The position numbers and the translations under genes are program-made. A stretch of 64,000 bases of DNA from Plenodomus lindquistii. Taxonomy: Eukaryota > Ascomycota > Dothideomycetes > Pleosporales > Leptosphaeriaceae. The notes beneath the pieces are model-generated. The model was not told the DNA's origin. It was given only the letters and a program-made list of their open reading frames with translations, and did not search any database. Positions 26,201 through 35,233 of the stretch are shown here, piece by piece (the first letter of the stretch is position 1; each line of letters begins with the position of its first letter). The DNA lies in NCBI GenBank assembly GCA_025504975.1, contig JANUWI010000003.1, forward strand, positions 1,302,001-1,366,000, given 5' to 3'.

Positions 26201-26581
26201 TGCTGGATGCGCCAAGATGGTGCTCCTCTTCGGTCGCGCGCCATCGGCCTTGACTGACGCACGACTCCTTTTCTTGACGGCCAAGTCGGCCTCTTCCTGC
26301 GCGACGTCTTCGAAAATGTCCATGGTCGGGTTGAACGCAGGCCTGTGCATGTTGCGCGGTCGTCGAGGTTTCGCGTGTCTTGCCTCATCACTTCGCTCAC
26401 TCCCTCTCTCTTTCGGGCGAGGCCGCGTGTCCGAGGCCTTGAGCTCCGTTGTGTATTCGATGTTAGCGGTCGTGTCCAAGGCGTCTTGTGCATAGCTAGG
26501 CGCGTAACTGTCGCTGTAGTAGCTGCCCGCATAGGACGAGTGTGGCGCTGGGCATGGTGTGCCCGCGATGTAGCGGTACAT
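23255..26581 (-). CDS. ASPM-like spindle protein with calponin-homology and IQ motifs
   Basis: Single-exon frame of 1,108 residues with no intron needed. The first ~450 residues are basic, low complexity and Pro/Gln rich, with a PQPQPQ run near residue 145. About residues 640-830 resemble the CH region of the ASPM/Asp family (HIDNIAIDLRDGITLTRLVELL). The C-terminus has IQ-type helices (AASTIQNAFRKYVARRQ near 1,003-1,020, then AATVIQRRWKILLEQR and FQALARGWAIRRW). In animals and fungi this family binds microtubule minus ends and calmodulin at spindle poles; that role here is inferred from architecture only. It is the first gene next to the AT block, with about 470 bp between its stop codon and the composition switch. 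No damage is visible despite that proximity. Confidence 0.82.
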   Translation of the reverse strand: MYRYIAGTPCPAPHSSYAGSYYSDSYAPSYAQDALDTTANIEYTTELKASDTRPRPKERGSERSDEARHAKPRRPRNMHRPAFNPTMDIFEDVAQEEADLAVKKRSRASVKADGARPKRSTILAHPAQKMPKAVASRVQDLQPQPQPQPRLQHQPEKPQRRRVSHTLAERHVPDANATLQLHEHVLDKKDLKKQGPKKDPRRRTIYIPSDDTTMVTIHPGQPTHAPRNARENSPDIGLDLVTLSEEEGNNLLPALKREKKAPRKSLAVPPKRGPLSISSRSTQSVSFSSDVAGQGGGKENLPPGLEILESKGNGTHHIEINFSKAGTPKAAVKSSKVHFDAAKEVDRTHHAKKRPEGAQKRVRPHTVNDDAPAKAHKARADGTASMASSRASLRTTIKTERVKMAKLKRLPLSSSPFSTNISPPTALRRQRTEHAPVTMMHVVGKRPRVQEKYPVLNEDLAQTELYEDNWLTYQEVAITQLLNSVFDKANSAPNAEMSPTDLRKKMLSLYHNPSMPSLHKRLQASLQCGALSIPKDLLAQTLRLKDDVGMRKKFLNLWTKSYDLNALRAAAETVVGRQITSPCRLSTGSTTSDDGSRQYRAERRAIETFIDAFLIKNEDAVRVKSGGGSIANLTRGEDDFGSQGWSWRRTALRSLMLVLLLDKAKTSDVFPGCLFQSTSAHKTSVEVLHQLSHMLLPSLGDITRPLGHLTYKVEHVQYPLQEYTYHIDNIAIDLRDGITLTRLVELLLYSPTTLVAQNEDTVTIAMPTGDVLISSFDFAQKDSWVLSQHLKYPAIGRPQKVYNVQIALAALSGAQCVSSQAVSGVRAEEIVDGHREKTLSLLWSLVGKCGLGQLVDWPQIVKETDRFRQQWYTKGDDFGERDLDSDEDNSTAGLDGLAYHKRVLLSWSRSIARLRGLRVSNLTTSFADPKVLEAIVDEYLPPAFSVEGKLGLAAKLRAVGCSTSFISLFTQTQPTARAIPSPDFTLLTLSFLASRLLAISVTHRAASTIQNAFRKYVARRQTHQRLILLKLAHEAAVVAQARQRLVDAATVIQRRWKILLEQRNKQFESDVLAFQALARGWAIRRWVRRITAGRVGGKEKARRVRGGW

Positions 26582-26988
26582 GATGGCTAAGTGTGGAAAG
26601 ATGTCAAGGCCGTGGGCAGGCGGTGCCTTTGCAAGTGCAGTTTGCGTGTGTTCAAGGGAGTTTGAGATTCAGGATCCTTGTTGGATGCGGCGCTTACCGA
26701 GAGTGGGCGTGTCTGTGCATTGCGCCGTCGCCCGGGCAACGGAATGCTGAGGAAGGTGCTGCATCTTCATTTTTAGTATGTAATGACATGCATTGGGTCT
26801 GTCTCTTTATCTCTGGCGCATGTTGACACTCTATCAACACCACCGCGATCGACGGCGATATTGATTGACGTGGTGGAAAACTACAAATCCAGTGTCAGTG
26901 TCATCCAAGCGGTTTTGTCAAGCTCTACAATACATAACTATACGCGGGGTCCGACTGCTCACTGTGACGCGGCTACCAATCGCTTGCC

Positions 26989-27920
26989 TCAGTGAAGGAT
27001 CCCTTGTTCTGTTCGGGCTATCGAGGGTGGTGATTCCGACCGATCTGTCGAACGCGCTCGTTGCCGCTTCTCTGCTCGCTCATGTTGTTGTGCTTGCTCC
27101 CTGTGGGAGGATCGAGCACGACTGTTTCCGCCCCGAGAGCCACGTCGTCGCTCTGGTGATCGGCTTTCATATCGTGAACGCCTCCGGCTGTTCGCTTTCG
27201 AACGAACTTCAGATTGTTCTCTTCGATGATCTTCCGAGCGCTCCCGTTCTCGGCGGTGGTCCCTGGAGCGGTATCTACGGCGATCTCCCGAGTAGTCTCG
27301 TCGCCGTTCCCTGGATCGTTCTCTCGGGCGGTTGTCTGAGCGCCTACCACCACGGTCAGATCTTGGAAGAGGAGATAGCTATCGCGAGGTGATCGATCTC
27401 GGTAGTCTTTGCGATATGCTGATCGCCCCTCTGAAGAGCGTTGAGGCCTATATCTCTCGCCCTGGTTAGAGAAGCGCTCTCTGCTTCTTGAGTGACAATC
27501 TACTGGCGAGCGACGCCTATATCGCTCGGGTGATGGCGACCGTATGCCTCTCCGAACTGGTTGGACCGAGAAGTCAGCCCTACCTCGCGATCGGCTTCGA
27601 GAGCGCCGTCTGCCATCTGTTAGCGGATGAGGCCGGTATTGTTCAGCCTGACGTCTGGGTGAGCGAAGTTCGCGACGCTCCACTGGTGAACGTCGCCTGA
27701 AAGACTCAAACCTCGTGAGCGACCTACTCCACGAGCGTCGCCTACTCCCTACAGGCGAGCGAGATCTGTGACGCTCCGGCTTTCGTTCTGAATGCCCATT
27801 GAGGCCTTGAACGTAAGCCCTTTCAGTGTCAGTCCGGGGCGACCGCCTGCCCGCTTTCAGGTCCTGGCGGGCATTCTTACCTGGTACCTGGCGCTTTGCG
27901 CTGTGAGCATGAGAAGACAT
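26989..27920 (-). CDS. RS/RE-rich protein with an apparent one-base frame break
   Basis: From ATG 27,920 the protein is rich in RS, RR and SP steps (SRSPVGSRRRSWSRS, GRRRSRSRSRGRADF, RDYRDRSPRD), like SR-type splicing factors, but no RRM domain is visible. After about 27,383 this frame loses its RS character (LTVVVGAQTTAREND...). The neighbouring frame becomes strongly RS/RE rich (RRRYRSRDHRRERERSEDHR) and runs to a TGA at 26,989-26,991. The first frame would instead stop at 27,018. A GT-AG intron cannot join them: there is no GT on the minus strand between about 27,495 and 27,355. A one-base insertion or deletion within about 27,360-27,383, a CT-rich tract, explains both frames. It is either a real mutation or an assembly error. 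Function is inferred from composition only. Confidence 0.55.
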
Positions 27921-28887
27921 GATGAAGAAGAGAGGTGTAAGCTAAGGAGACCTTAGTTACATGACAACGACTCTGCGATCCCTGACTAGCTACCAGAGGC
28001 AACTCGACAAGAAAGACAAAGCGGTTGGGTGGCTCAGTATCTCATTTAAGAGTCACTTTGCCTGATCTACACTACAATGGGATCGGACCATATGAGAGAA
28101 GATGAAGAGAAAGAGAGAGTCGATCGGCGCGAAAGTTCTTCAGGTGACGCACGCCCGTCGCGTGCGGTGCTGGTGAAGGCACGATGGGAAGGAACGCACG
28201 ACAGAGCACCCACACGCGAACATCAACGCATCACCAACAACAGATAGCCATCCCGAATGAACTTGATCTATGCTTACTGGCAAACTCATTCCCCAACAAG
28301 TCAAGGTTATTATTGTGTCAAGGTGTTAACCTCACCGCGGGCATGAAGTACGGGAGTTGACCTGCGCACAAGTTGCGAGGGAACAGAGCATCCGGGAAGT
28401 GTGAGAAGTGCGAGAAGTGAAAATCGGCTACCAAATGAATTCGATGTCGCCTTACAATGGACTCGTCCATGTCGCACCCCATGGTATGCTGTCCCATCTC
28501 CCATGCTACAACCAATGAACCCAAGAAGTACGCCTCATGTTGGCTCACCAGCTACAATGTATGCACGAGGCATTCCACCGAAAACACGCACTGCAAACAC
28601 TCGGTGGAAAGTGAGCGAAGAACATATCGTGATGACATTAAACCAATTTACATTGACAAGCAACGCTTGCTTTCACGGGAACTCCTCGCCTAAATTGCTG
28701 TGGAGGCAACTGTTACATGCCGGTGAGAGACAAAAGATGCGCTGTGATTATATCTACAAATACAGTACTACTGATCATGGTCAAGCTACCGTATGCGACA
28801 ACATGAAGACCTTCTGCACCTGTGGAGAAAGCTTGTTCCCCGCGGCGGGTCCTTTGCTGTGAGATCAGACTCGTCGTGGAGCTTCTC
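27921..28887. other. Intergenic, upstream of the RS-rich gene
   Basis: Nearly 1 kb. Short frames occur on both strands but none has domain-like composition or splice-linked continuation. 28,080-28,230 is purine-rich (GAGAGAAGATGAAGAG) and may be part of the promoter/leader of the minus-strand gene ending at 27,920. Confidence 0.5.
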
Positions 28888-29355
28888 TTAGAGTGTTCTA
28901 AGTTCTCCGTTGCGCTCGTCTAGTGCATCTCCGAAGCTTGTCAACTGGTTTTCGACTGTTTCCTGTTCTATCTTGTAGATGGACACGCAAGCACGTGTCT
29001 TCTTTATGGCGTGGTGGCCACGATTTGCATCTTCGATGCTCTTATTCATGGAACCAACACGGGATGAGGAAGCCTCAGCGCAATATTTGTTGCGCAGCTG
29101 ACGCTCGAAGCGACGTGCAGAGAAAAACAACCCCATGGGGATTGCGGTTATGAACTGCTGGTGAAGTGTTAGTGGCGTGAGGCATAACATCGATATGTGA
29201 AAGTACCGACCTTCTCAGGGGAAGCAAATTTCTGATGATCTCGTGACCTCAAACGGCGTAATCACTGGTGGTGGGCAAGTTGGCGACGTGAAAGTGTGGG
29301 TGGGTGGAAATATGATACTATATGCTTCACCCATCATATCATTGCGGATCTTCAT
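28888..29355 (-). CDS. Small hypothetical protein, two exons
   Basis: Proposed exon 1 is 29,355-29,248 (36 codons, rich in Pro and Thr: FPPTHTFTSPTCPPPVITPFE). Exon 2 is 29,157-28,888 (89 residues: QFITAIPMGLFFSARRFERQL, then a charged helical tail ending ERNGELRTL). The intron (29,247-29,158) has a clear branch site CACTAACAC followed by CACCAG, but its donor GTCACG is poor. A second donor, GTCGGT near 29,213, would give a 53 bp intron and a different upstream frame without an obvious start. I do not recognise the family. The exon 2 segment looks like real protein; the exon 1 choice is tentative. Confidence 0.38.
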
Positions 29356-29678
29356 TTTGCAATTTGCGCTTGATCGTAAGCCGGTTCAAGATGGAAATGT
29401 TTGCATCCAGCCGCAGAGGGTGTTGCTTCTCCACCAGGAAGGGACTGTGAGGGCGAAGAAGGGCGTGTAATTTCTGATGCGCCACTGCAAACGATAAAAA
29501 ACCACAGTGACCATTTCGAGTATACCACCACCCACTGTACATGACCACAATATACAGCCATGTATTCTATGATATTCCAATACATGACCATGAGAGTCTG
29601 CAAACTTACTTTTCATGCCCATGCTGAAGTGAAACATCAAAAGCGCAATCCGCACACGACACCGGATGCTATCAAGCG

Positions 29679-30254
29679 TTAAAAGAAGACGACAGGATCG
29701 GCCTGCAGCTCGCTCAGGCCTGGCAACGAATCATGTATGACGGTACAAAAGACAGCATGCGTAGCAGGCGGATCATCTTGCTTGTCTGTCAGCGGCGTCA
29801 GCCTGACTTTGCGGACAAGACTCTTAGCTTCGGGGCTTAGGTGCCGTATGAAGTCTAGGACAGGCAGATAGCCAAATGCATGGAAGTGGAACAAGTTTTC
29901 TGAGTACAAGACGGACAGGCATTCATGATAGATCAGACGGTTGGTACGAAGGACATCGAGTCTCCGGTCCTTGTCGGGATGCGGCCGGCATTTCCGATTC
30001 CATTTTCTACTCACGGCAGTTGAGTCACAGTCCGTGTATAGGAGAAATCGCTTATCTGATGAAGGCAGGACATATCGAAAGATTTCCCTTCGAATTTCGG
30101 AAGGAATCCGGAGCAATGGTGGATAGTGGTCCAAGGCCGTGATAGTTTCGGGTATTGAGACTTGCTTTTCGACAGACTCTTTTGACGGTCGATGCAGCTT
30201 CCGCAATCCAATGTCATCAGGCGTGCTCCGTGTTGGAGACATCTTCATCACCAT
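29679..30254 (-). CDS. F-box-like/DUF7730-type hypothetical protein
   Basis: 191 residues, no intron required. The core LLRIPSEIRREIFRYVLP (about residues 47-64) followed by VLRTNRLIYHECLSVLYSENLFHF (about 102-125) is the common fungal F-box-like pattern, in which a helical motif is followed by a conserved RxNRxIYxExxxxLY block. Such proteins are numerous in Pleosporales and mostly of unknown function, and some bind Skp1. The protein is short for this group and stops soon after ..LQADPVVFF, so the C-terminus may be truncated. Start choice: MVMKMSP has three nearby ATGs and the third is equally possible. Confidence 0.62.
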   Translation of the reverse strand: MVMKMSPTRSTPDDIGLRKLHRPSKESVEKQVSIPETITALDHYPPLLRIPSEIRREIFRYVLPSSDKRFLLYTDCDSTAVSRKWNRKCRPHPDKDRRLDVLRTNRLIYHECLSVLYSENLFHFHAFGYLPVLDFIRHLSPEAKSLVRKVRLTPLTDKQDDPPATHAVFCTVIHDSLPGLSELQADPVVFF

Positions 30255-30782
30255 TCAGAACAGGATCACTGGTAGACTCTCGAGACGAGGCGACTGACCT
30301 TCTTGGCAAACGTCTTGGCCGGCATAGCTAGCTGGCCGTTTGATGAAGGGAGTCGCAGACGAGCCTGTGGCGCACGGAAAGCAATGTGGCGCCGCAGACG
30401 GGTCGGCAGCTTGGGGACTTGTAGCGCAGGAGCTGGGCGCGTAGAGATGTCACAGCATGGCACTTGACGTTGCAAGACGTGTATGTACTTGGTCGTGTGC
30501 GGAGGGCACGCTTCCGTGTTCGTCGTGGTCGTGGTTGTGTTTGGGCGCCGGTGTAACACCAACAATGCGTCGAAGGTCAGTACTCTAGGGCATGGAGAAA
30601 CATGCAGCCGAGGGGTCAGGCTTGGCGCGCCTGGAAAATTACCTGGTACGCGACGCGGGGGAACGGCAGACAGTTGCGTACATATTCTCAACCCAAGCTC
30701 CCTCCTCCACCTCTCCCTCGCATTGGGAGTTGTCTTTTCCGCCTGTTGAGCCTCCGCACTAGGTTCCTTCCAAAGCACATAA

Positions 30783-30873
30783 AACCACATCTCGTCCACG
30801 TATATTCGACCACCGCACTCGATTCCATCTAAAAGCTTAAACAACCACATCTCGTCCACATACATTTGACCAC
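30783..30873 (+). repeat. Duplicated 30-bp segment (60 bp period) in the CCT7 5' leader
   Basis: AACCACATCTCGTCCACGTATATTCGACCAC (30,783-30,813) recurs with five changes at 30,843-30,873, ending four bases before the CCT7 start codon. Both copies carry ACCACATCTCGTCCAC. This is a tandem duplication in the promoter/5' untranslated region. A regulatory role is not shown. Confidence 0.72.
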
Positions 30874-30877
30874 TACA

Positions 30878-32691
30878 ATGTCGTTCGGACAGACTCCGAC
30901 TATAGTTGTGTTGCGAGAGGGTAATTCATGTCCACCACAGGCCGCCTATAGCTTGGGCTGTCCTCGTCTATAGATGCGCTGGGACACGCCGCTGACAAGC
31001 TGCAGGCACGGATCAGTCCCAAGGCAGAGGCCAGGTCATCTCCAACATCAACGCCTGTCTTGCGGTACAGTCGACCATCAAAGGCACACTAGGCCCCTAT
31101 GGCGGCGACCTGCTCATGGTCGACGAGAGCGGCCGGCAAACAATCACCAACGATGGCGCCACAGTCATGAAGCTCCTCGATATCGTTCACCCCGCCGCCC
31201 GCGTCCTCACGGACATTGCCCGGTCGCAAGATGCTGAGGTCGGTGACGGCACCACATCGGTTGTCGTGCTCGCCGGCGAGATCCTCAAGGAGATCAAGGA
31301 CTTTGTCGAACAGGGCGTCAGCAGTCAGACCATCATGAAGGGCCTGCGGAGAGCCTCGCATCTCGCAGTCAACAAGATCATGGAAATTGCCGTGGACACG
31401 GCTGAGGGCAACCAGCGCGACACGCTGCAGAAGCTCGCGGCGACTGCCATGAGCAGCAAGCTGATTCACCGGAACGCCGATTTTTTCACAAAGATGGTTG
31501 TCGATGCCGTGCTCTCGCTTGACCAGGACGAGCTCAACGAGCGGCTCATTGGTGTCAAGAAGATCACTGGTGGCGCGCTCCAGGACTCACTGTTCGTCAA
31601 CGGTGTCGCCTTCAAGAAGACCTTCTCATATGCCGGTTTTGAGCAGCAACCCAAGTCGTTCAAGGCGCCAAAGATTGTCTGTCTCAACGTTGAGCTAGAA
31701 CTCAAGAGTGAAAAGGATAACGCTGAAGTACGCGTAGAGCAAGTTTCGGAGTACCAGGCCATCGTCGATGCAGAGTGGCAGATCATTTACAATAAGATGG
31801 AGGCGCTGTACAAGACAGGTGCAAAGGTCGTACTCAGCAAGCTGCCCATTGGCGATCTGGCAACACAGTACTTCGCCGACCGCGACATCTTCTGTGCTGG
31901 ACGTGTAGCCGCCGACGACCTCGATCGCGTATGTAGAGCAACAGGCGCGAGCCTCCAATCAACCTGCTCCGACATCCAGAGCAAACACCTTGGCACCTGC
32001 GAATCCTTCAACGAGCGACAAATTGGTGGTGAGCGCTTCAACTTTTTCGAAGGATGTCCCGAAGCCAAGACCTGTACGCTGGTCCTTCGTGGCGGCGCAG
32101 AGCAGTTCATTGCCGAAGTGGAGCGAAGCTTGCACGACGCTATCATGATTGTCAAGCGCGCGATCAAAAACAGGAACATTGTCGCCGGTGGTGGTGCTGT
32201 CGAAATGGAAATCTCATCATATTTACACAACTACGCCGACAAGAACATCCCACACAAGCAGCAGCCCATCATCAAGGCATTCGCAAAGGCCTTAGAGGTT
32301 ATCCCCAGGCAATTGTGCGACAACGCTGGCGTCGATGCGACGGACATTCTCAACCGCCTGCGTGTGGAGCACAAGAAGGGCAACATCTGGGCTGGTGTGG
32401 ATTTCACGACCGAAAGCATTGCCAACAATATGGAGAAGTTTGTGTGGGAGCCCAGTCTGGTCAAGGTCAACGCTCTGCAGGCAGCGACGGAAGCAGCGTG
32501 CCTGATTTTGAGTGTTGACGAGACGATCAGTACGTACCGTATTTCTCAGTGAGGGATCCTCTTAGCTAACTCAACTTCCAGAAAACCAGGAGTCACAGCA
32601 GCCACAAGCACCCAATCAACCGTTGCCACCAGGCGCCGCACAGAGGGCGCTCGGAGGGAGAGGACGCGGAAGAGGCATGCCACGGCGGTAG
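30878..32691 (+). CDS. CCT7: T-complex protein 1 subunit eta (CCT7)
   Basis: Three exons (30,878-30,920; 31,006-32,529; 32,582-32,691) give 558 residues, the usual length. The N-terminus MSFGQTPTIVVLREG is typical of the eta subunit. Group II chaperonin motifs are in place: GPYGGDLLMVDE, the ATP site GDGTTSVV at residue 94, LRGGAEQFIAEVERSLHDA and VAGGGAVEMEIS. The short last exon gives the Gly-Arg tail GGRGRGRGMPRR seen in eta subunits. Intron 1 (GTAATT...GCTGACAAGCTGCAG) and intron 2 (GTACGT...AGCTAACTC..CCAG) keep the frame exactly. The protein is one of eight subunits of the cytosolic TRiC/CCT ring that folds actin, tubulin and WD40 proteins. Confidence 0.96.
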
Positions 32692-33116
32692 AGGCGTCCC
32701 ATGTAAGAGGTGGGGGAAGGCGTGGGTCAACATGCTTATTGCGCAGGGTAGTGTGAAGAAGCCGATGAAGGCTATGATGATGCAAAAGTAATGACCAAGA
32801 CTGGAGTCTCACACGAAGTGCTGAACTACAGTCACCGGTGTTGTCTTGAAATTTTCAGGATGCTTCTAGCAGCCCCACATGATTCCCAGGCAGCGGATGA
32901 CTTGAAAGATGACTTTCCGTATCCAAGTCACTTTGATGTGTGACGCAGCTCTTGACTGTCAAGAAGCATCTTCAAGTGAGTCCAAGCTCACTAGAATACG
33001 TATTGCCGAATTATAATAGCACTAGGTGAAAGGCTATGATTATCCGGCAAGTTTATTGATGTCCACTATACTTGGGGTCTAACATGACCACACACTTCAG
33101 CAACCTCAAGCGTCGA
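32692..33116. other. Intergenic between convergent CCT7 and the F-box gene
   Basis: About 425 bp that must hold both 3' untranslated regions. I see no coding potential. Confidence 0.6.
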
Positions 33117-34833
33117 TTACGCCTTCTTCTTCATCGCTCCCTCATCCCACGCCATACCATAGCTCTTGACCCTGCTCCAATAAAAAGCCCTATCATTCTT
33201 CAATCCAAACTCGCCCCAGTCATCCGTTAATCGATTATAACTCCAGTACCCCTGCCAACTAAGCTTGTTATTCTTGTTACCCCGTCCGGCATGGCCAATA
33301 CTAAGAGCCATTTTGTACATGTATTTTGGCGTCACGCCGGCAGTTTCAATCATCAGCGTTCCCTCTTGCTCTTGCTCCGCGTTCGAGTCGGGGATACAAG
33401 GTCCTGAGAGTCGCCAGCGCCCGAGTAGAGCATCTTTCATGGGTGCAGTAGGTAGGGAACCATGATTCTTGTGCATATGCTCGGTGTAAAGGTACGGTAC
33501 TACGTCTGCTGGTTCAGAAGTGGTGAGGAGTGATATGCAGGTTCCGTCGCGCAGGAAACGCAAGTACCGGTAGTATGTCACAATGTGGATTGGCGAGTTC
33601 CATGTCAAAGATGTCGGGGAGGATTGACCAGGGCGCATATAGTTTACGGTGCTAATATAGCAGCCGTTGAAGCGGATGCGAGGGCGGCGTTGGAAGAGTG
33701 TGCGGTAGGTTGGATAGGTGGAAGGGACGAGGAGCTGGGTTACAGCAAAAGGTGTTTGAGCAAGAGGGGTGGGAGAAGCGTCTTCGGTGTCGGAGAGATT
33801 GAGATTGTCAAGCCCAAGGACTATGCCGCCTTGTTCGTCGTCACCAAGGGGGCCGCCATCAACTTGACATGACCATGTGTAGTGCATGGCTGCGAAGCCG
33901 TACTCATGACCCAGGGCCAGACGTTTCCAGATGCGATCCTCTGTAATCGTAAGGTATGCAAGTCGCTTGCAGACTTGGGCGAGGCGAACAAAGGACGCAA
34001 AGTCTTTGACGGCAAGGTGAATTAAAATCTCTACCAGGATCTCCTCTGGAACGGTGGCTATGGGACATGGTGGAGGGGGTGAAAGATCGGTTGGTGGAGG
34101 CTCGCCTGTTATAGATAGCGTTGACGCTCCATCTACGAGGACTTGGACAGCGGGGGAGAGACCATGTAGGGAGTGGTGTGCAGTACCTGGTACAGTGGCA
34201 GAGGCATTGGAAGGATTAGGGTCCTCAGATACACGTTTGGCCACGGGTGGAGTTTGATTTGAAGCCGGAACTGTGGTACTCGCTGATGTTTTGCCATTGG
34301 CCTTGAAGTATGACGGAGGAAAGTGTTTCGCCTTGTATGTCTCGTGCACTCTAGAGTCAAGCTTTGCACATCAACACAAAAGATCCAGTTGAATGGAGAT
34401 TGGGACTCACCCGAAACGCTTTTCTATACAGGTTTACACTGTCTCCTAGACTACCTTGGGTTTCCTTCTCTACGGCTTTCTCATAATGATCTAGCGCAGA
34501 AGTCGGGTCTTGATGTGCCTGTAGCGCACCCGCGGTCTGGGCGCTGGTCTCATCCAACATGCGACCATGCTGCTTCTCACCAAGGTCCTGATAGACATGC
34601 GGTGCTACCTCGTCTGTCTCTTCAACGCTACGTTGGCGTGTATGCGTCAGTGGCGCTGGATGTGGTACATGGCCCCTAGGTTTGCTTGAAGTGGGCGTGG
34701 GCGTGAGTGTGGCCTTGGCGGAAGATGATGCCGTCGAGGGCTTGCCCTGGGCTCTGGCCGTGACTTCCTCTCGCCATTGCCGGCGGAACGACTCGAGTTC
34801 AGCTTCGGTGTTTGTGGGTTCTTGGGGGTCCAT
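33117..34833 (-). CDS. F-box protein of the FBXO9/Hrt3/Pof7 family
   Basis: Two exons (34,833-34,411; 34,361-33,117) give 555 residues. The 49 bp intron GTGAGT...CAAAG joins LYRKAF R to LDSRVHETYK. The N-terminal third has the repeat-like helix pair seen in this family (SALDHYEKAVEKETQGSLGDSVNLYRKAF). An F-box follows at about residues 246-290 (VPEEILVEILIHLAVKDFASFVRLAQVCKRLA). The conserved C-terminal region includes YPTYRTLFQRRPRIRFNGCYIS, YYRYLRFLRDGTCISLLTT and LLGRWRLSG. Relatives are substrate adaptors of SCF ubiquitin ligases (yeast Hrt3, human FBXO9); the substrate here is unknown. It diverges from MTM1, with 400 bp between the start codons. Confidence 0.9.
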
Positions 34834-35233
34834 GATGTCTAGGCGTGGCGGTGGCTAGTGCAGGTCCGATGTCGCAAAGCTGCCAGAGTGCAGGTAGATG
34901 TAATGATGTGTGATGTATGGAACAGGGCGGGTGCATGGAATAGGTTCTTGGAAGATGAATTGATGATTGATACAGTTGGGGCCGTGAGATGACTATGCCA
35001 CTGTCGACTGGATGCATGCACAGCGATGCGAAGGGCTGAAGGGCTGCCATTGGCCCATGACGGCTAGGTCCGGTAAGTTATGACGCCCTACAACCCTCCC
35101 TCGTTGCCGCCTCCGTCACTATTTTCATGCCCGTCTGCACTGCATTATGCCCACGTCGCCCCGTGACTACACACGGTAGCCCTCACCTCGCCCTAACCTT
35201 CACTCTCATCCTCACCGCCAGCCACGACACTCC
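34834..35233. promoter_or_regulatory. Divergent promoter, F-box gene / MTM1
   Basis: 400 bp between two start codons facing away from each other. The region must contain both promoters and leaders. A CT/CA-rich tract near 35,140-35,230 precedes the MTM1 start. No specific factor site is claimed. Confidence 0.6.

Noticed and set aside
27018..27380. C-terminal ~115 codons of the first frame of the RS-rich gene as the genuine end
   Set aside because: The alternative frame over the same bases is strongly RS/RE rich and continues the upstream composition, so the first-frame tail is probably an artefact of a one-base shift.
28401..28862. 153-codon plus-strand frame
   Set aside because: Unstructured composition, several competing frames and no splice partner.
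30266..30865. 199-codon minus-strand frame upstream of CCT7
   Set aside because: It spans the CCT7 promoter and leader, including the tandem duplication (repeated YVDEMW), and shows no family features.
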